A stretch of DNA of 64,000 nucleotides from Actinoplanes philippinensis (GCF_900113015.1 NZ_FONV01000030.1:1-64000), one strand, 5' to 3'; shown: positions 16,745 to 24,790, counted from the first letter of the stretch. The notes: a model not told the origin generated them from the sequence alone. Numbers and translations: made by a program.

Positions 16745-17427
16745 TGCGGATCGACCATCATGACGCCCACTCCCCGGACGGTGTGCAGGTAACGCGGTTT
16801 CGCGGCGGTCTCGCCGAGTTTGCGGCGCAGCCAGGAGATGTGGACGTCGATGGTCTGCTCCTCGCCGATCCGCGCCTGCTGCCACACCTGGTTCATCAGC
16901 TCGCGCCGGCTGATCACCTGGCCGACCCGTTCGGCAAGATACGCGAGAACGTCGAACTCGCGCCGGGTGAGTTGCAGCGGCTCGCCTCGCAGCTCGACGC
17001 GGCGCTGGCGCGGACGGATCACCAGCTCACCCACAGTGATCGCGTTGGGCTGCTGTTCGACGGTGGCGCGGGCCCGGCGCAGCACCGCCGAGATGCGGGC
17101 GAGGATGTGGCCGCCGGAGAACGGCTTGGTCACGTAGTCGTCGGCGCCGGCGCTCAGCAGCGCGATGATGTCCGCCTCGGACCGGCGGGCGGTCGCGACG
17201 ATCACCGGCACGTCGGAGACGGTACGCATCATCCGCAGCGCGTCGGTGCCGTCGATATCGGGCAGTCCGAGGTCGAGAATCACCAGGTCGGGCCGCTCCT
17301 GCGTGACGATCTTCAACGCCTGGGCAGCCTGGCCGACCGGGCGCACCACGTGCCCGGCATCGGTCAGCGCCCTGGTCAGAGCGGCCGTGATGATGCGGTC
17401 GTCCTCGACCAACAGGATCATCGCCAT
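16741..17427 (-). CDS. OmpR/PhoB-family response regulator
   Basis: Cytoplasmic DNA-binding regulator, partner of the overlapping histidine kinase. The receiver domain opens MILLVEDDRI (acidic pair) and has the phosphorylation site in VILDLGLPDIDG. KPF near residue 100 is the conserved switch lysine. The C-terminal winged helix is visible as LQLTRREFDVLAYLAERVGQVISRRELMNQVW and VDVHISWLRRKLGE. Three in-frame ATGs lie close together (17439, 17427, 17421) with no clear ribosome site, so the exact start is uncertain. It is transcribed divergently from a secreted-protein gene with only about 36 bases between starts, implying a shared control region. Confidence 0.92.
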   Translation of the reverse strand: MAMILLVEDDRIITAALTRALTDAGHVVRPVGQAAQALKIVTQERPDLVILDLGLPDIDGTDALRMMRTVSDVPVIVATARRSEADIIALLSAGADDYVTKPFSGGHILARISAVLRRARATVEQQPNAITVGELVIRPRQRRVELRGEPLQLTRREFDVLAYLAERVGQVISRRELMNQVWQQARIGEEQTIDVHISWLRRKLGETAAKPRYLHTVRGVGVMMVDPQ

Positions 17428-17463
17428 GGCGATAACCATAGGACCAGGTGCGAGAATGGCCTC

Positions 17464-18063
17464 GTGCGATCTTCCAGGTGGGTGCCGATAGCCGGGTGGT
17501 GTGTGGCCACCGCGACCAGCATCGTGCTCTCCTCGGTGGCGCTGTCGCCGGTTCTCAACGCGGCCCGGGCCGACTCGGGTGAGCTGCCGGACATCGACCA
17601 GTTGCCGGCCCGGGCCGCGGTGTCGGAGACGAGCGCTCCGGCGCCGGAGGACACCGCCGGCCCGACCCGCCCGGTGAAGCCTTCCCCGTCACGCAGCCGG
17701 CCGTCGTCGGCCGATCCGAAGCCGTCGTCCAAGTCGCCGTCGGCGCCCGCCCCGGGCACGGCGACGACCACCACGCCTCCGGCGACGACCACCGAGAACG
17801 GCTGGACCGTCACTACCAGTGACGGGGTGAAGACCTATGTGAAGTCGTTCACCACCGAGGGCGGCGTCGCGGTGATCCGGATGACGAGCAAGGGCACAGT
17901 GTCGCTCGTCACTGCCACGCCGGCCGACGGCTATCGGGTGGAGAAGCAGGGGTCGGACGTCAACCTCGCGGTCTACTTCCTCCGCACCGAGAAGGGCTTC
18001 ATCGTCCACGCTCAATGGTGGAACGACGAGCCCTTCGTCGAGGTGAGTGAAGTCGGATCCTGA
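17464..18063 (+). CDS. Secreted protein with Pro/Ser/Thr-rich linker, unknown function
   Basis: The GTG start gives VRSSRWVPIAGWCVATATSIVLSS, a signal peptide or N-terminal anchor ending near ALSPVLNAARA. Residues about 55-115 are low-complexity (P, S, T, A, K). Residues about 118-199 form a small domain with alternating beta pattern (WTVTTSDGVKTYVKSFTTEGG, RVEKQGSDVNLAVYFLRTEKGF, VHAQWWNDEPFVEV). I do not recognise this domain. The gene is divergent from the response regulator, so it is a plausible target of that system. A weak hairpin follows its stop. Confidence 0.7.
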   Translation: MRSSRWVPIAGWCVATATSIVLSSVALSPVLNAARADSGELPDIDQLPARAAVSETSAPAPEDTAGPTRPVKPSPSRSRPSSADPKPSSKSPSAPAPGTATTTTPPATTTENGWTVTTSDGVKTYVKSFTTEGGVAVIRMTSKGTVSLVTATPADGYRVEKQGSDVNLAVYFLRTEKGFIVHAQWWNDEPFVEVSEVGS

Positions 18064-18084
18064 AAGTTTCCTGGTAGTTCCTGA

Positions 18085-18104
18085 GCGCTTGCTGAGAGAA
18101 GCGC
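18085..18104 (+). terminator. Weak terminator after the secreted-protein gene
   Basis: GCGCTT (18085-18090) pairs with AAGCGC (18099-18104) across an eight-base loop, followed by AAGGGTTTTCC. A short stem with a modest T-run, so efficiency is uncertain. Confidence 0.4.
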
Positions 18105-18233
18105 AAGGGTTTTCCCCGATTCGGTGAAGCCTGTCTATACATAACGTCTCACCTCAAGTCACCCCGGTGTGACCCGCCGTCCGCGGACGGCTGAGGCCCG
18201 CCCGCCGATCCCCCGGGCGGGAGAGGAGAAGGC

Positions 18234-20210
18234 GTGAAATCGCGTACCCCAGTCGTCATCGCTCTGTCCGCCGCGACCGCGGCGGCGTCGGCGATGGTGG
18301 CGGTCGTCGGACCGGCGACCGCCCAGACACCGATCCCCACCGACCCCGCCGCTGTCGCGGCGCTCGCGAAGGACTCGGCGGCGGCCCTCATCGCCGATCG
18401 TCCCGCGGTGCTGCTGGCCAGCGCCGACGAGGCGTTCGTGCAACGCCCGGTGATCTCGACGGACCACCTGCAGTACGTCCCCTACGAGCGCACCTACAAG
18501 GGTCTGCAGGTCGTCGGCGGTGACTTCGTCGTCGTCACCGACCGCGCCGGCCAGACCCAGTACACATCGGTCGCGCAGGACCGGCCGATCGGGCAGCTCT
18601 CGGTGACCCCGAAGCTCTCCGCGGCCGAGTCGATCCCCTTCGCCAAGGCCGAGCTCAAGACGGTGAAGAACGTCGAGAGCACCAAGCTGATCGTCCTCAA
18701 CACCACCGGCACCCCGGCCCTGGCCTGGGAATCGGTCGTCAACGGCACCAGGGTCGACGACCACGGCGACGAGGGCCCGAGCCGTCTCACCGTCGACGTC
18801 GACGCCCTCACCGGCAAGGTGCTGCGGACCAAGGACAACATCACCCACGTGAGCGGCACCGGCACCGGCTGGATCACCGGCTCGGTCACCCTGGACACCA
18901 CGCTGTCGGGGAGCACGTACAGCCTGAAGGACCCGTCGATCGCGAGCCTGACCTGCCAGGACGCGTCGACCAACACGACCTTCAGCGGCACCGACAACGC
19001 GTGGGGCAACGGCACCGGCACCAACAAGGAGACCGGCTGCGTCGACGCGTTCTACGCCGCGCAGAAGCAGAAGGCGATGCTGTCCAGCTGGCTCGGCCGG
19101 ACCGGCTTCACCAGCAGCGGCGGCGCCTGGCCGATCCGGGTGGGCCTGAACGACCAGAACGCCTACTACGACGGCACCCAGGTCCAGATCGGCAAGAACA
19201 CCGCCGGCCAGTGGATCGCCTCGCTCGACGTGGTGGGTCACGAGATCGGCCACGGCATCGACGACAACACCCCGGGCGGCATCTCCGGCAACGGCACCCA
19301 GGAGTTCGTCGGCGACGTCTTCGGCGCGGCCACCGAGGCCTACGCCGCGAACGCCAACGACCCGGCCGACTACCAGGTCGGCGAGGAGGTCAACCTGGTC
19401 GGCAGCGGCCCGATCCGGTACATGTACAACCCGTCGCTCGCCGGTGACGACAACTGCTACTCCAGCAGCACCCCGAGCCAGGAGGTGCACGCCGCGGCCG
19501 GTCCCGGCAACCACTGGTTCTACCTGCTCGCCGAGGGCACCAACCCGACCAACGGGCAGCCGGCCAGCACCCGGTGCAGCGGCTCGGGCGCCCTCACCGG
19601 CGTCGGCATCCAGACCGCGACCAAGATCTTCTACAACGCGATGCTGATGAAGACGTCCAGCTCGTCCTACCTGAAGTACCGCACCTGGACGCTGACCTCG
19701 GCGAAGGCCCTGGACAGCACCTGTGGCCTCTTCAACAAGACCAAGGCCGCCTGGGACGCGGTGAGCGTGCCGGCCCAGACCGCCGACCCGACCTGCACCA
19801 CCACCACGCCGACCTCGTCGCCGACCGCGTCGCCGTCTCCCTCGACGACGACCAACCCGACCGGTTGCACCGGCACCAACGCCACCGACGTGTCGATTCC
19901 GGACGCCGGCAGCGCGGTCTACAGCGACATCGTGATCAGCGGCTGCGCCCGCAGCGCGTCGTCCACCTCGACCGTCGCGGTGAACGTGGTCCACACCTAC
20001 CGCGGTGATGTGAAGCTCGACCTGGTCGCGCCGGACGGCAGCACCTACGCCCTGAAGGCGACGTCCAGCTCCGACAGCACCGACAACATCGTCACCACGT
20101 ACACCGTCAACCTCTCCAGCGAGGCGGCGAACGGCACCTGGCGCCTGAAGGCCCAGGACGTCTACTCGTCGGACACCGGCTACATCAACACCTGGACGCT
20201 CACCGTCTGA
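18234..20210 (+). CDS. Secreted M4 (thermolysin-family) metalloprotease with P-type C-terminal domain
   Basis: Extracellular zinc endopeptidase made as a pre-pro-protein of 658 aa. The signal peptide ends near ATAQT (residue 31). A propeptide with an FTP-like region (QYVPYERTYKGLQVVGGDFVVVTD) spans about 60-200. The catalytic core has the zinc motif HEIGH at 336-340, with the third ligand probably Glu357 in TQEFVGDVFGAATE. EVHAAAGPGNHWFYLLAEG corresponds to the active-site His region. A Thr/Ser/Pro linker (about 525-545) joins a C-terminal proprotein-convertase-like P domain (CTGTNATDVSIPDAG to the end). The GTG start is preceded by GGAGAAGG. A strong terminator follows. Confidence 0.93.
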   Translation: MKSRTPVVIALSAATAAASAMVAVVGPATAQTPIPTDPAAVAALAKDSAAALIADRPAVLLASADEAFVQRPVISTDHLQYVPYERTYKGLQVVGGDFVVVTDRAGQTQYTSVAQDRPIGQLSVTPKLSAAESIPFAKAELKTVKNVESTKLIVLNTTGTPALAWESVVNGTRVDDHGDEGPSRLTVDVDALTGKVLRTKDNITHVSGTGTGWITGSVTLDTTLSGSTYSLKDPSIASLTCQDASTNTTFSGTDNAWGNGTGTNKETGCVDAFYAAQKQKAMLSSWLGRTGFTSSGGAWPIRVGLNDQNAYYDGTQVQIGKNTAGQWIASLDVVGHEIGHGIDDNTPGGISGNGTQEFVGDVFGAATEAYAANANDPADYQVGEEVNLVGSGPIRYMYNPSLAGDDNCYSSSTPSQEVHAAAGPGNHWFYLLAEGTNPTNGQPASTRCSGSGALTGVGIQTATKIFYNAMLMKTSSSSYLKYRTWTLTSAKALDSTCGLFNKTKAAWDAVSVPAQTADPTCTTTTPTSSPTASPSPSTTTNPTGCTGTNATDVSIPDAGSAVYSDIVISGCARSASSTSTVAVNVVHTYRGDVKLDLVAPDGSTYALKATSSSDSTDNIVTTYTVNLSSEAANGTWRLKAQDVYSSDTGYINTWTLTV

Positions 20211-20216
20211 ACCACC

Positions 20217-20263
20217 TGATCGTTTTCGGGCCGTTCCCATCGGGGGCGGCCCGAAAACGATCA
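20217..20263. terminator. Strong terminator after the M4 protease gene
   Basis: A perfect 17-base stem, TGATCGTTTTCGGGCCG against its exact complement at 20247-20263, with a 13-base loop. The AAAACGATCA side also gives a T-run in the opposite direction, so it could act bidirectionally. Confidence 0.85.
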
Positions 20264-20306
20264 CTTCCACATCACAGTTCTTTCTGCACGGCCGCTGCTG
20301 AGACCC

Positions 20307-20334
20307 GGAGGACCTAAGGTTCCTCCTACATGTA
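20307..20334 (+). promoter_or_regulatory. Symmetrical sequence in the bioY promoter region
   Basis: GGAGGA (20307-20312) and TCCTCC (20321-20326) flank a near-palindromic CCTAAGG, and TACATGTA (20327-20334) is a perfect 8-base palindrome. They lie 19-46 bases upstream of the bioY start. Either could be a biotin-responsive operator, but I cannot match them to a known site. Confidence 0.3.
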
Positions 20335-20352
20335 CGGACAGGAGGCTCTCCG

Positions 20353-20964
20353 GTGACCTACCACTCCTTCCGCGTGTACCCCGGCAGGCCGACCGGCGTC
20401 CTGGCCGATGTGTGGGGCCGATCGGCCGTACGCGATGTGCTCCTGACCCTCGGCGCGGCCGGCGCCGTCGGACTGGCCGCGCAGATCGCCATCCCGGTCC
20501 CCGGCTCGCCCGTGCCGATCACCGGGCAGACCTTCGCCGTCCTGCTCGCCGGTGCGACGCTCGGCGCCACGCGGGGCGCCGCAGGCATGCTGATCTACGT
20601 GGTGGCCGGCTCTCTCGGTGTGCCGTGGTTCGCCGCCGGCGCCTCCGGCTGGCCCTCGGCGACCGCCGGTTACCTGGTCGGTTTCGTGGTCGCGGCCGCG
20701 CTGTCCGGTCAGCTCGCCGCCCTCGGCGCCGATCGCCGCCCGTCGCACACGATCGGGCTGATGGCCGCCGGCAACGCCCTCATCTACCTGGTCGGGGTGC
20801 CGTGGCTGGCCTTCTCGACGGGCATCGACATGACCGCCGCGGTCGGTACGGGCCTGCTGCCCTACCTGATCGGCGATGTGCTGAAAACGCTCCTCGCCGC
20901 CGCGCTGCTGCCCGCCACCTGGCTGCTGATCCACCGGCGTGTGGACCACAACGACCGTTATTGA
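20353..20964 (+). CDS. bioY: Biotin transporter BioY (ECF S-component)
   Basis: Membrane protein of 203 aa that binds and imports biotin, usually with a shared ECF energizing module. Six hydrophobic segments are visible. Family signatures include IPVPGSPVPITGQTFAVLLAGATLGATRGAAGMLIYVVAGSLGVPWFA, with the conserved PxTGQ block, and GYLVGFVVAA. The GTG start has AGGAGG ten bases upstream. No bioMN is adjacent. The ECF genes at 51-54 kb carry their own S subunit, so sharing is possible but unproven. The 3' end overlaps the convergent MarR gene by seven bases. Confidence 0.95.
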   Translation: MTYHSFRVYPGRPTGVLADVWGRSAVRDVLLTLGAAGAVGLAAQIAIPVPGSPVPITGQTFAVLLAGATLGATRGAAGMLIYVVAGSLGVPWFAAGASGWPSATAGYLVGFVVAAALSGQLAALGADRRPSHTIGLMAAGNALIYLVGVPWLAFSTGIDMTAAVGTGLLPYLIGDVLKTLLAAALLPATWLLIHRRVDHNDRY

Positions 20965-21395
20965 TCACCCTCGGCCCACGGGTCGGTGATCTCCCGGAGC
21001 CGCTCCAGCGCGTCCCGGAGCGCAGCCGTCCGCCGTGCGCCCAGATGCGCGGCCCACTCCGCCTCCACCTCGGCGACCACGCCGGCCGCGACCTCTCCGG
21101 CCGCCCGGCCGCGCTCGGCGATGCGCACCAGCCGGGCCCGCGCGTCGGTGGGATCCGGCGCCCGCTCCACATAGCCGGCCCGCTCCAGCTGGTCCACCAG
21201 GAAGCCCGCCGTCTGCTTGGTGACCTGGGCCTGCTCGGCCAGCTCACCGAGGCGTGTGCCGTCCGGCCCGATCCGCTGGAAGATCCGCGCCTGAGCCGCC
21301 GTGATCGCGAACCCGGCGGCGGCGACGGCGTCGAGCACCCGTCTCTCCATCGCGCGGTGGGCGACGAACATCAGCAGACCAGTGTTGAGCGCCAT
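20958..21395 (-). CDS. MarR-family transcriptional regulator
   Basis: A 145 aa winged-helix dimer. The DNA-binding region is TRLGELAEQAQVTKQTAGFLVDQLERAGYVERAPDPTDARARLVRIAERG (about 49-98), with the usual DxRA(R)xxxLT-like wing. Flanking helices form the dimerisation region. An ATG at 21395 follows GAGG at good distance; a GTG two codons earlier is possible. It is divergent from a mycothiol-type enzyme gene, and the short space between them contains two palindromic half-operators. Autoregulation and control of that neighbour are therefore likely. The ligand is unknown, probably an aromatic or electrophilic compound. Confidence 0.92.
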   Translation of the reverse strand: MALNTGLLMFVAHRAMERRVLDAVAAAGFAITAAQARIFQRIGPDGTRLGELAEQAQVTKQTAGFLVDQLERAGYVERAPDPTDARARLVRIAERGRAAGEVAAGVVAEVEAEWAAHLGARRTAALRDALERLREITDPWAEGDQ

Positions 21396-21414
21396 GTGCA
21401 CACCTCGGAGTGAA

Positions 21415-21453
21415 AGTCAGATCCTCTGACTATATCCGTCAGAGAATCTGACT
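21415..21453. promoter_or_regulatory. Double palindromic operator between MarR and mycothiol-enzyme genes
   Basis: Two 15-base palindromes, GTCAGAtccTCTGAC (21416-21430) and GTCAGAgaaTCTGAC (21438-21452), are spaced 22 bases apart, about two helical turns. The second ends one base before the ATG at 21454. Two MarR dimers could bind the same DNA face and block both divergent promoters. Confidence 0.8.
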
Positions 21454-22104
21454 ATGAACCGAGACGAATCCTGGGGTGTCATCGCCGATCAGCGTCGCGC
21501 GGTGGCCGATCTGCTCGCCGGCCTGACCGCTGCGGAATGGGAGCTTCCGTCGCTCTGCGCCGGCTGGCGGGTGCGTGACGTCGCCGCGCACCTCGCGCTG
21601 GCGCCGCAACCGCCCGGCCCGCTCACGATGGCCGCCGCGGCGGTCCGGGCCGGTGGCCGGTTCCACCGGCTCAACCACGACATGGCGGTACGGCACGCGG
21701 CCCGCCCACCCGCTGATCTCGTCGACGAGCTGCAGCGGCACGCCGGCTCCCGGCGGCTGCCCGCGGTGACGAACTACCGCAACATCCTCTTCGACGTGCT
21801 GGTGCACGCCCAGGACATCGCGATCCCGCTACGCCGGCCGCTGGTCATGCCGGTCCGGGCGGCGGCGGCCGGCGCGACCCGGGTGTGGACGATGGGGTGG
21901 CCGTTCTGGGCTCGACGCCGGCTGCCGGCGGTGCGCCTCGCCGCCACCGACACGGACTGGTCGGCGGGCGCGGGCGACGAGGTCCGCGGCCCGATCGCGG
22001 CGCTGCTCCTGCTGCTGACCGGACGCCACGCGGCGCTGCCCGGCCTGGCCGGCCCCGGCGTCGCGCGCCTCAGTGACCTCAGAAGCCATCCGGAGCAGCC
22101 GTGA
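21454..22104 (+). CDS. Mycothiol-dependent maleylpyruvate isomerase-family (DinB-like) protein
   Basis: A cytoplasmic four-helix-bundle enzyme of the MDMPI/DinB superfamily, whose members use mycothiol, the actinobacterial thiol, for isomerisation or conjugation. Family marks are LLAGLTAAEWELPSLCAGWRVRDVAAHLAL (residues about 20-49) with the metal-ligand His47, and NILFDVLVHAQDIAIPLRRP with His near residue 115. TDTDWSAGAGDEVRGPIAALLLLLTGR is the usual C-terminal segment. Length 216 aa. The ATG directly abuts the operator, so a leaderless transcript is likely. The last about 20 codons lie in a duplicated segment copied from the neighbouring gene's 3' end, so the C-terminal tail is probably not ancestral. 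Confidence 0.85.
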   Translation: MNRDESWGVIADQRRAVADLLAGLTAAEWELPSLCAGWRVRDVAAHLALAPQPPGPLTMAAAAVRAGGRFHRLNHDMAVRHAARPPADLVDELQRHAGSRRLPAVTNYRNILFDVLVHAQDIAIPLRRPLVMPVRAAAAGATRVWTMGWPFWARRRLPAVRLAATDTDWSAGAGDEVRGPIAALLLLLTGRHAALPGLAGPGVARLSDLRSHPEQP

Positions 22105-22166
22105 CCGGCCGGCTCCGGCGTCGCGCGGCTGAGGGGGCTCAGAAGCCGTCCGGAGCGGCCGTGACC
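22047..22166. repeat. 60-base tandem duplication across convergent gene ends
   Basis: Unit 1 (22047-22106) and unit 2 (22107-22166) align over 60 bases with roughly eight to ten differences. Read on the minus strand, each unit encodes the same terminal VTAAPDGF plus stop of the response regulator. Unit 1 is now the 3' end of the plus-strand enzyme gene. Confidence 0.85.
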
Positions 22167-22813
22167 AGGCCGGTCTCGTAGGCGACGACGACGAGCTGGG
22201 CCCGGTCCCGCGCGTTGAGCTTGGTGAGCAGGCGGCCGACGTGGGATTTGACGGTGGCCGGGCTGAGGCTCAGGTGGGCGGCGATGTCCGCGTTGGACAG
22301 CCCGCGCGCGATCAGCATCAGAGTCTCGCGCTCGCGGTCGGTGATCCCGTCGAGCCGCCGGTGAAAGGCGCGGGACGGGCGGGGCTGAGCACCGAAGGCG
22401 GCGATCAGCCGTCGCGTGACACTGGGTGCCAGAAGCGCCTCCCCGTCGGCGACCACCCGGATCGCGGTCACCAGATCGGCCGCCGTGGTGTCCTTGAGCA
22501 GGAAGCCGCTGGCGCCCGCACGCAGCGCGCCATAGATGTACTCGTCCAGGTCGAAGGTGGTGAGGATCAGCACCCGGGTGCCGCTCGTCCGCCGGCAGAT
22601 CTCCGCGGTGGCGTCGATGCCGGTCATGTCGGGCATGCTGATGTCCATCAGGACCACGTGCGGACGCCGGGCCAGCGCCAGCTCGACAGTCTCGCGGCCG
22701 GTGCCGGCCTCACCGACCACGACGAAGCCGGGCGTGGTGTCCAGCAGGATCCGGAAGCTGTCCCGGAGCAGCGCCTGATCCTCGGCGATGAGCACCCGGA
22801 TCGGATCGGTCAC
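22139..22813 (-). CDS. NarL/FixJ-family response regulator
   Basis: Partner of the overlapping DesK-type kinase (GTGA overlap). The receiver domain starts TDPIRVLIAEDQALLRDSF, with the phosphoacceptor Asp in VVLMDISMPDMTG (about residue 58) and the switch Lys in FLLKDT. The LuxR-type helix-turn-helix is at the C-terminus: GITDRERETLMLIARGLSNADIAAHLSLSPATVKSHVGRLLTKL. Length 224 aa with a GTG start. It probably controls the adjacent promoter region near 23.9 kb. Its final codons are duplicated in the neighbouring convergent gene. Confidence 0.94.
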   Translation of the reverse strand: MTDPIRVLIAEDQALLRDSFRILLDTTPGFVVVGEAGTGRETVELALARRPHVVLMDISMPDMTGIDATAEICRRTSGTRVLILTTFDLDEYIYGALRAGASGFLLKDTTAADLVTAIRVVADGEALLAPSVTRRLIAAFGAQPRPSRAFHRRLDGITDRERETLMLIARGLSNADIAAHLSLSPATVKSHVGRLLTKLNARDRAQLVVVAYETGLVTAAPDGF

Positions 22814-23895
22814 GGCCGGCCACCCCCACCCGATGCGGAGTACGGGATACGCGCCGTCACCGCGAACCCGCCGTCCACCCCCGGCCCGGCCTCCAGACTG
22901 CCGCCGTACGCGAGGACCCGCTCCCGCATTCCTCGCAGCCCGTGGCCGCCGCCGCCGCCCGACGCGACGGCGCCGAGGCCGTCGTCGGCCACCCGGACCG
23001 TGACGGCCTCCGCACCGGCCTCGACCTCGACCGTGCAGCTGGTGGCCCGCGCGTGCCGGACGACGTTGGTCAGGGCCTCCTGGACGATCCGGTACACGAC
23101 GAGACGGATCCCGGCGGGTGTCGTGGCGTCGTCGGCCAGGGTCGTCTCCACCCGGACGCCGGCCTGCTCGGTACGGCGTACCAGCGTCAGCAGGTCCGGC
23201 GTGACGGGCTCCGGCTCGGCGCGGAGCAGGCCCACGGCGCGGCGCATCTCGACCAGTGCCTCCCGGCCGGCCGTCTCGATGACCTCCAGGGCGGCCTGGC
23301 CCTCCTCGGGCCGAACGGCGGCGACGTGACGGGCGACGCTGGCCTTCATCGCGATCATGCTGAGACTGTGCGCCACGATGTCGTGCATGTCGCGGGCGAT
23401 GCGCAGCCGTTCCTCGGTCACCGCGGCGGCCGTCCGCACCTCGAAGACCTGCTCGGCGAGGTGCGCGCGGTGCCGGACGAGCCACCCGGCCAGCCAGGGA
23501 ACCGTGACCGCCGACAGGAGGGCCGGCGCTGCCGACGGCCACAGCAGCCCGAGCCCGCCGGCGCCGGCGAGCCCCGCGGCCAGAACCGGAACCGCCCGCG
23601 ACAGCGGGCGGCCCGCGGCCGTCGCGTACTGGGTGAGCGCCACCGCGGCACACGGGCCGAGCGCGGCGTAGGCGGGGATCACGCCGGTGGCGAGGACGGC
23701 CCCGGAGGCGGCCAGGGCGACCAGCGCGGCGGGCAGTGTCCATCGTCGACGGACCGCGGCCGGGGCGGCGACGAGGCACACCAGCACCCACTGCCACCAG
23801 GCCGGATCCGCCGACTCCTGCGCCGCGAGGGCACACGCCGCCAGAACGGCGACGGCCAGCGCCGCATCGACAGCCTTCCCCCGCGTCCCGATCAC
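22810..23895 (-). CDS. Sensor histidine kinase, NarL/DesK type
   Basis: Membrane histidine kinase of 361 aa. The N-terminal half has four to six hydrophobic segments (about 8-150) and no large sensor domain, as in DesK/LiaS-like kinases. The phosphoacceptor box is RIARDMHDIVAHSLSMIAMKA (HisKA_3). The ATPase domain has QEALTNVVRHARA (N-box), VADDGLGAV (G1) and GGGGGHGLRGMRERVLAYGG (G2). The GTG start opens MIGTRGKAVDAALAV. It lies first in the kinase-regulator operon. Membrane or cell-envelope stress is a usual signal for this class; the actual input is unknown. Confidence 0.93.
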   Translation of the reverse strand: MIGTRGKAVDAALAVAVLAACALAAQESADPAWWQWVLVCLVAAPAAVRRRWTLPAALVALAASGAVLATGVIPAYAALGPCAAVALTQYATAAGRPLSRAVPVLAAGLAGAGGLGLLWPSAAPALLSAVTVPWLAGWLVRHRAHLAEQVFEVRTAAAVTEERLRIARDMHDIVAHSLSMIAMKASVARHVAAVRPEEGQAALEVIETAGREALVEMRRAVGLLRAEPEPVTPDLLTLVRRTEQAGVRVETTLADDATTPAGIRLVVYRIVQEALTNVVRHARATSCTVEVEAGAEAVTVRVADDGLGAVASGGGGGHGLRGMRERVLAYGGSLEAGPGVDGGFAVTARIPYSASGGGGRP

Positions 23896-23903
23896 GCGGC
23901 CAG

Positions 23904-23959
23904 GCTACCCAGGCCCGCCGTGGTTGCCATCGGCCTCGGGTAGCTCATCCTCGGGTAGC
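23904..23959. promoter_or_regulatory. Repeated GGGTAGC elements upstream of the kinase gene
   Basis: CCTCGGGTAGC occurs at 23934-23944 and again at 23949-23959, and the inverted copy GCTACCC at 23904-23910. They lie between the divergent kinase and membrane-protein genes. They are candidate binding sites for the cognate regulator. Confidence 0.4.
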
Positions 23960-24051
23960 AGTCGCACACCCCGGCTCCGCCCGGGGACGCAGCCGCGGAT
24001 CGGTGCCGTGCTCCGATGTGCCGGATCCGGGGCGTCGGCAGAGTGGCGGGC

Positions 24052-24774
24052 ATGCTCATCGACAACCGGACATCCGTCTTCCCGGGTCCCTGGCTGGGCG
24101 GTGCGTCCCTGATCGCCGGGCCGCTGCTCCTGCTGGCCGGCACCCTGCTGCGACTCGGCGTCCCGTTCTTCTTCCCGCACCAGCTCGCCGCCTACCAGCG
24201 CCAGCCCGCCCTGATCGGCACCGCGTACGCGCTGTTCCTGGCCGGCACGATTGCCCTGTGGCCGGGCGTCGTCACCGTCGCCGCGCGGATCGGCGTGACC
24301 CGGCCGGCCTGGGCTCGCTGGGGTGGCGGCCTGGTGCTGCTCGGTCTGTTCGCCCGCACCTTCCACCACGGTGTCGACACGTTCGCCTTCGCTCTGGCCG
24401 ACAACGCCGGGCCGGCGGCTGCCACCCGGGCTGTCGGCGACTACTACCGGCATCCGGAGTGGGTGGTGTCCAGCCTCACCACCGCCGTCATGCTCGGCTG
24501 GATCGTCCTCGCGGCCGGGTGCCTGCTCTCCGGCGTCCTGCGCCCGGCGCCCGCGGTGGCGCTGGCTCTGGCGTCCGGCCTGATGATCGGCGTGCTGAAG
24601 GGAAGCACCTGGGCGTCGGTCGTGCAGGTCGCCGGGCTCGTGGTGGCGTTCGTCCCGCTCGGTGTCGCCCAGCTGCGCGGCGTCGAGCGGCCGTCCCGGC
24701 GCGCTGTCGTCCGTACCGTTCCGCTGCTCGTGCTCTTCGTGATGGTCTCCGTGGTGCTGGGGCAGCTCGGCTGA
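24052..24774 (+). CDS. Polytopic membrane protein, unknown function
   Basis: A 240 aa hydrophobic protein with about six to seven membrane segments, clear at residues 12-32, 50-72, 85-105, 135-158, 163-182 and 215-235. The start at ATG 24052 (MLIDNRTSVFPGPWLGGASL) is preferred over one twelve codons earlier because the intervening sequence is poorly hydrophobic and GTGGCGGG sits just upstream. FHHGVDTFAF in the first half is the only distinctive polar patch inside the membrane region. I cannot assign a family. It is divergent from the sensor kinase and may be a target of that system. Confidence 0.7.
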   Translation: MLIDNRTSVFPGPWLGGASLIAGPLLLLAGTLLRLGVPFFFPHQLAAYQRQPALIGTAYALFLAGTIALWPGVVTVAARIGVTRPAWARWGGGLVLLGLFARTFHHGVDTFAFALADNAGPAAATRAVGDYYRHPEWVVSSLTTAVMLGWIVLAAGCLLSGVLRPAPAVALALASGLMIGVLKGSTWASVVQVAGLVVAFVPLGVAQLRGVERPSRRAVVRTVPLLVLFVMVSVVLGQLG

Positions 24775-24790
24775 CGACCGCCCGGGAAAC

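Noticed and set aside
18159..20270. 703-codon minus-strand frame opposite the M4 protease
   Set aside because: Composition is almost only G, V, R, A and D, and it mirrors the protease gene codon for codon. The protease has catalytic motifs and a ribosome site.
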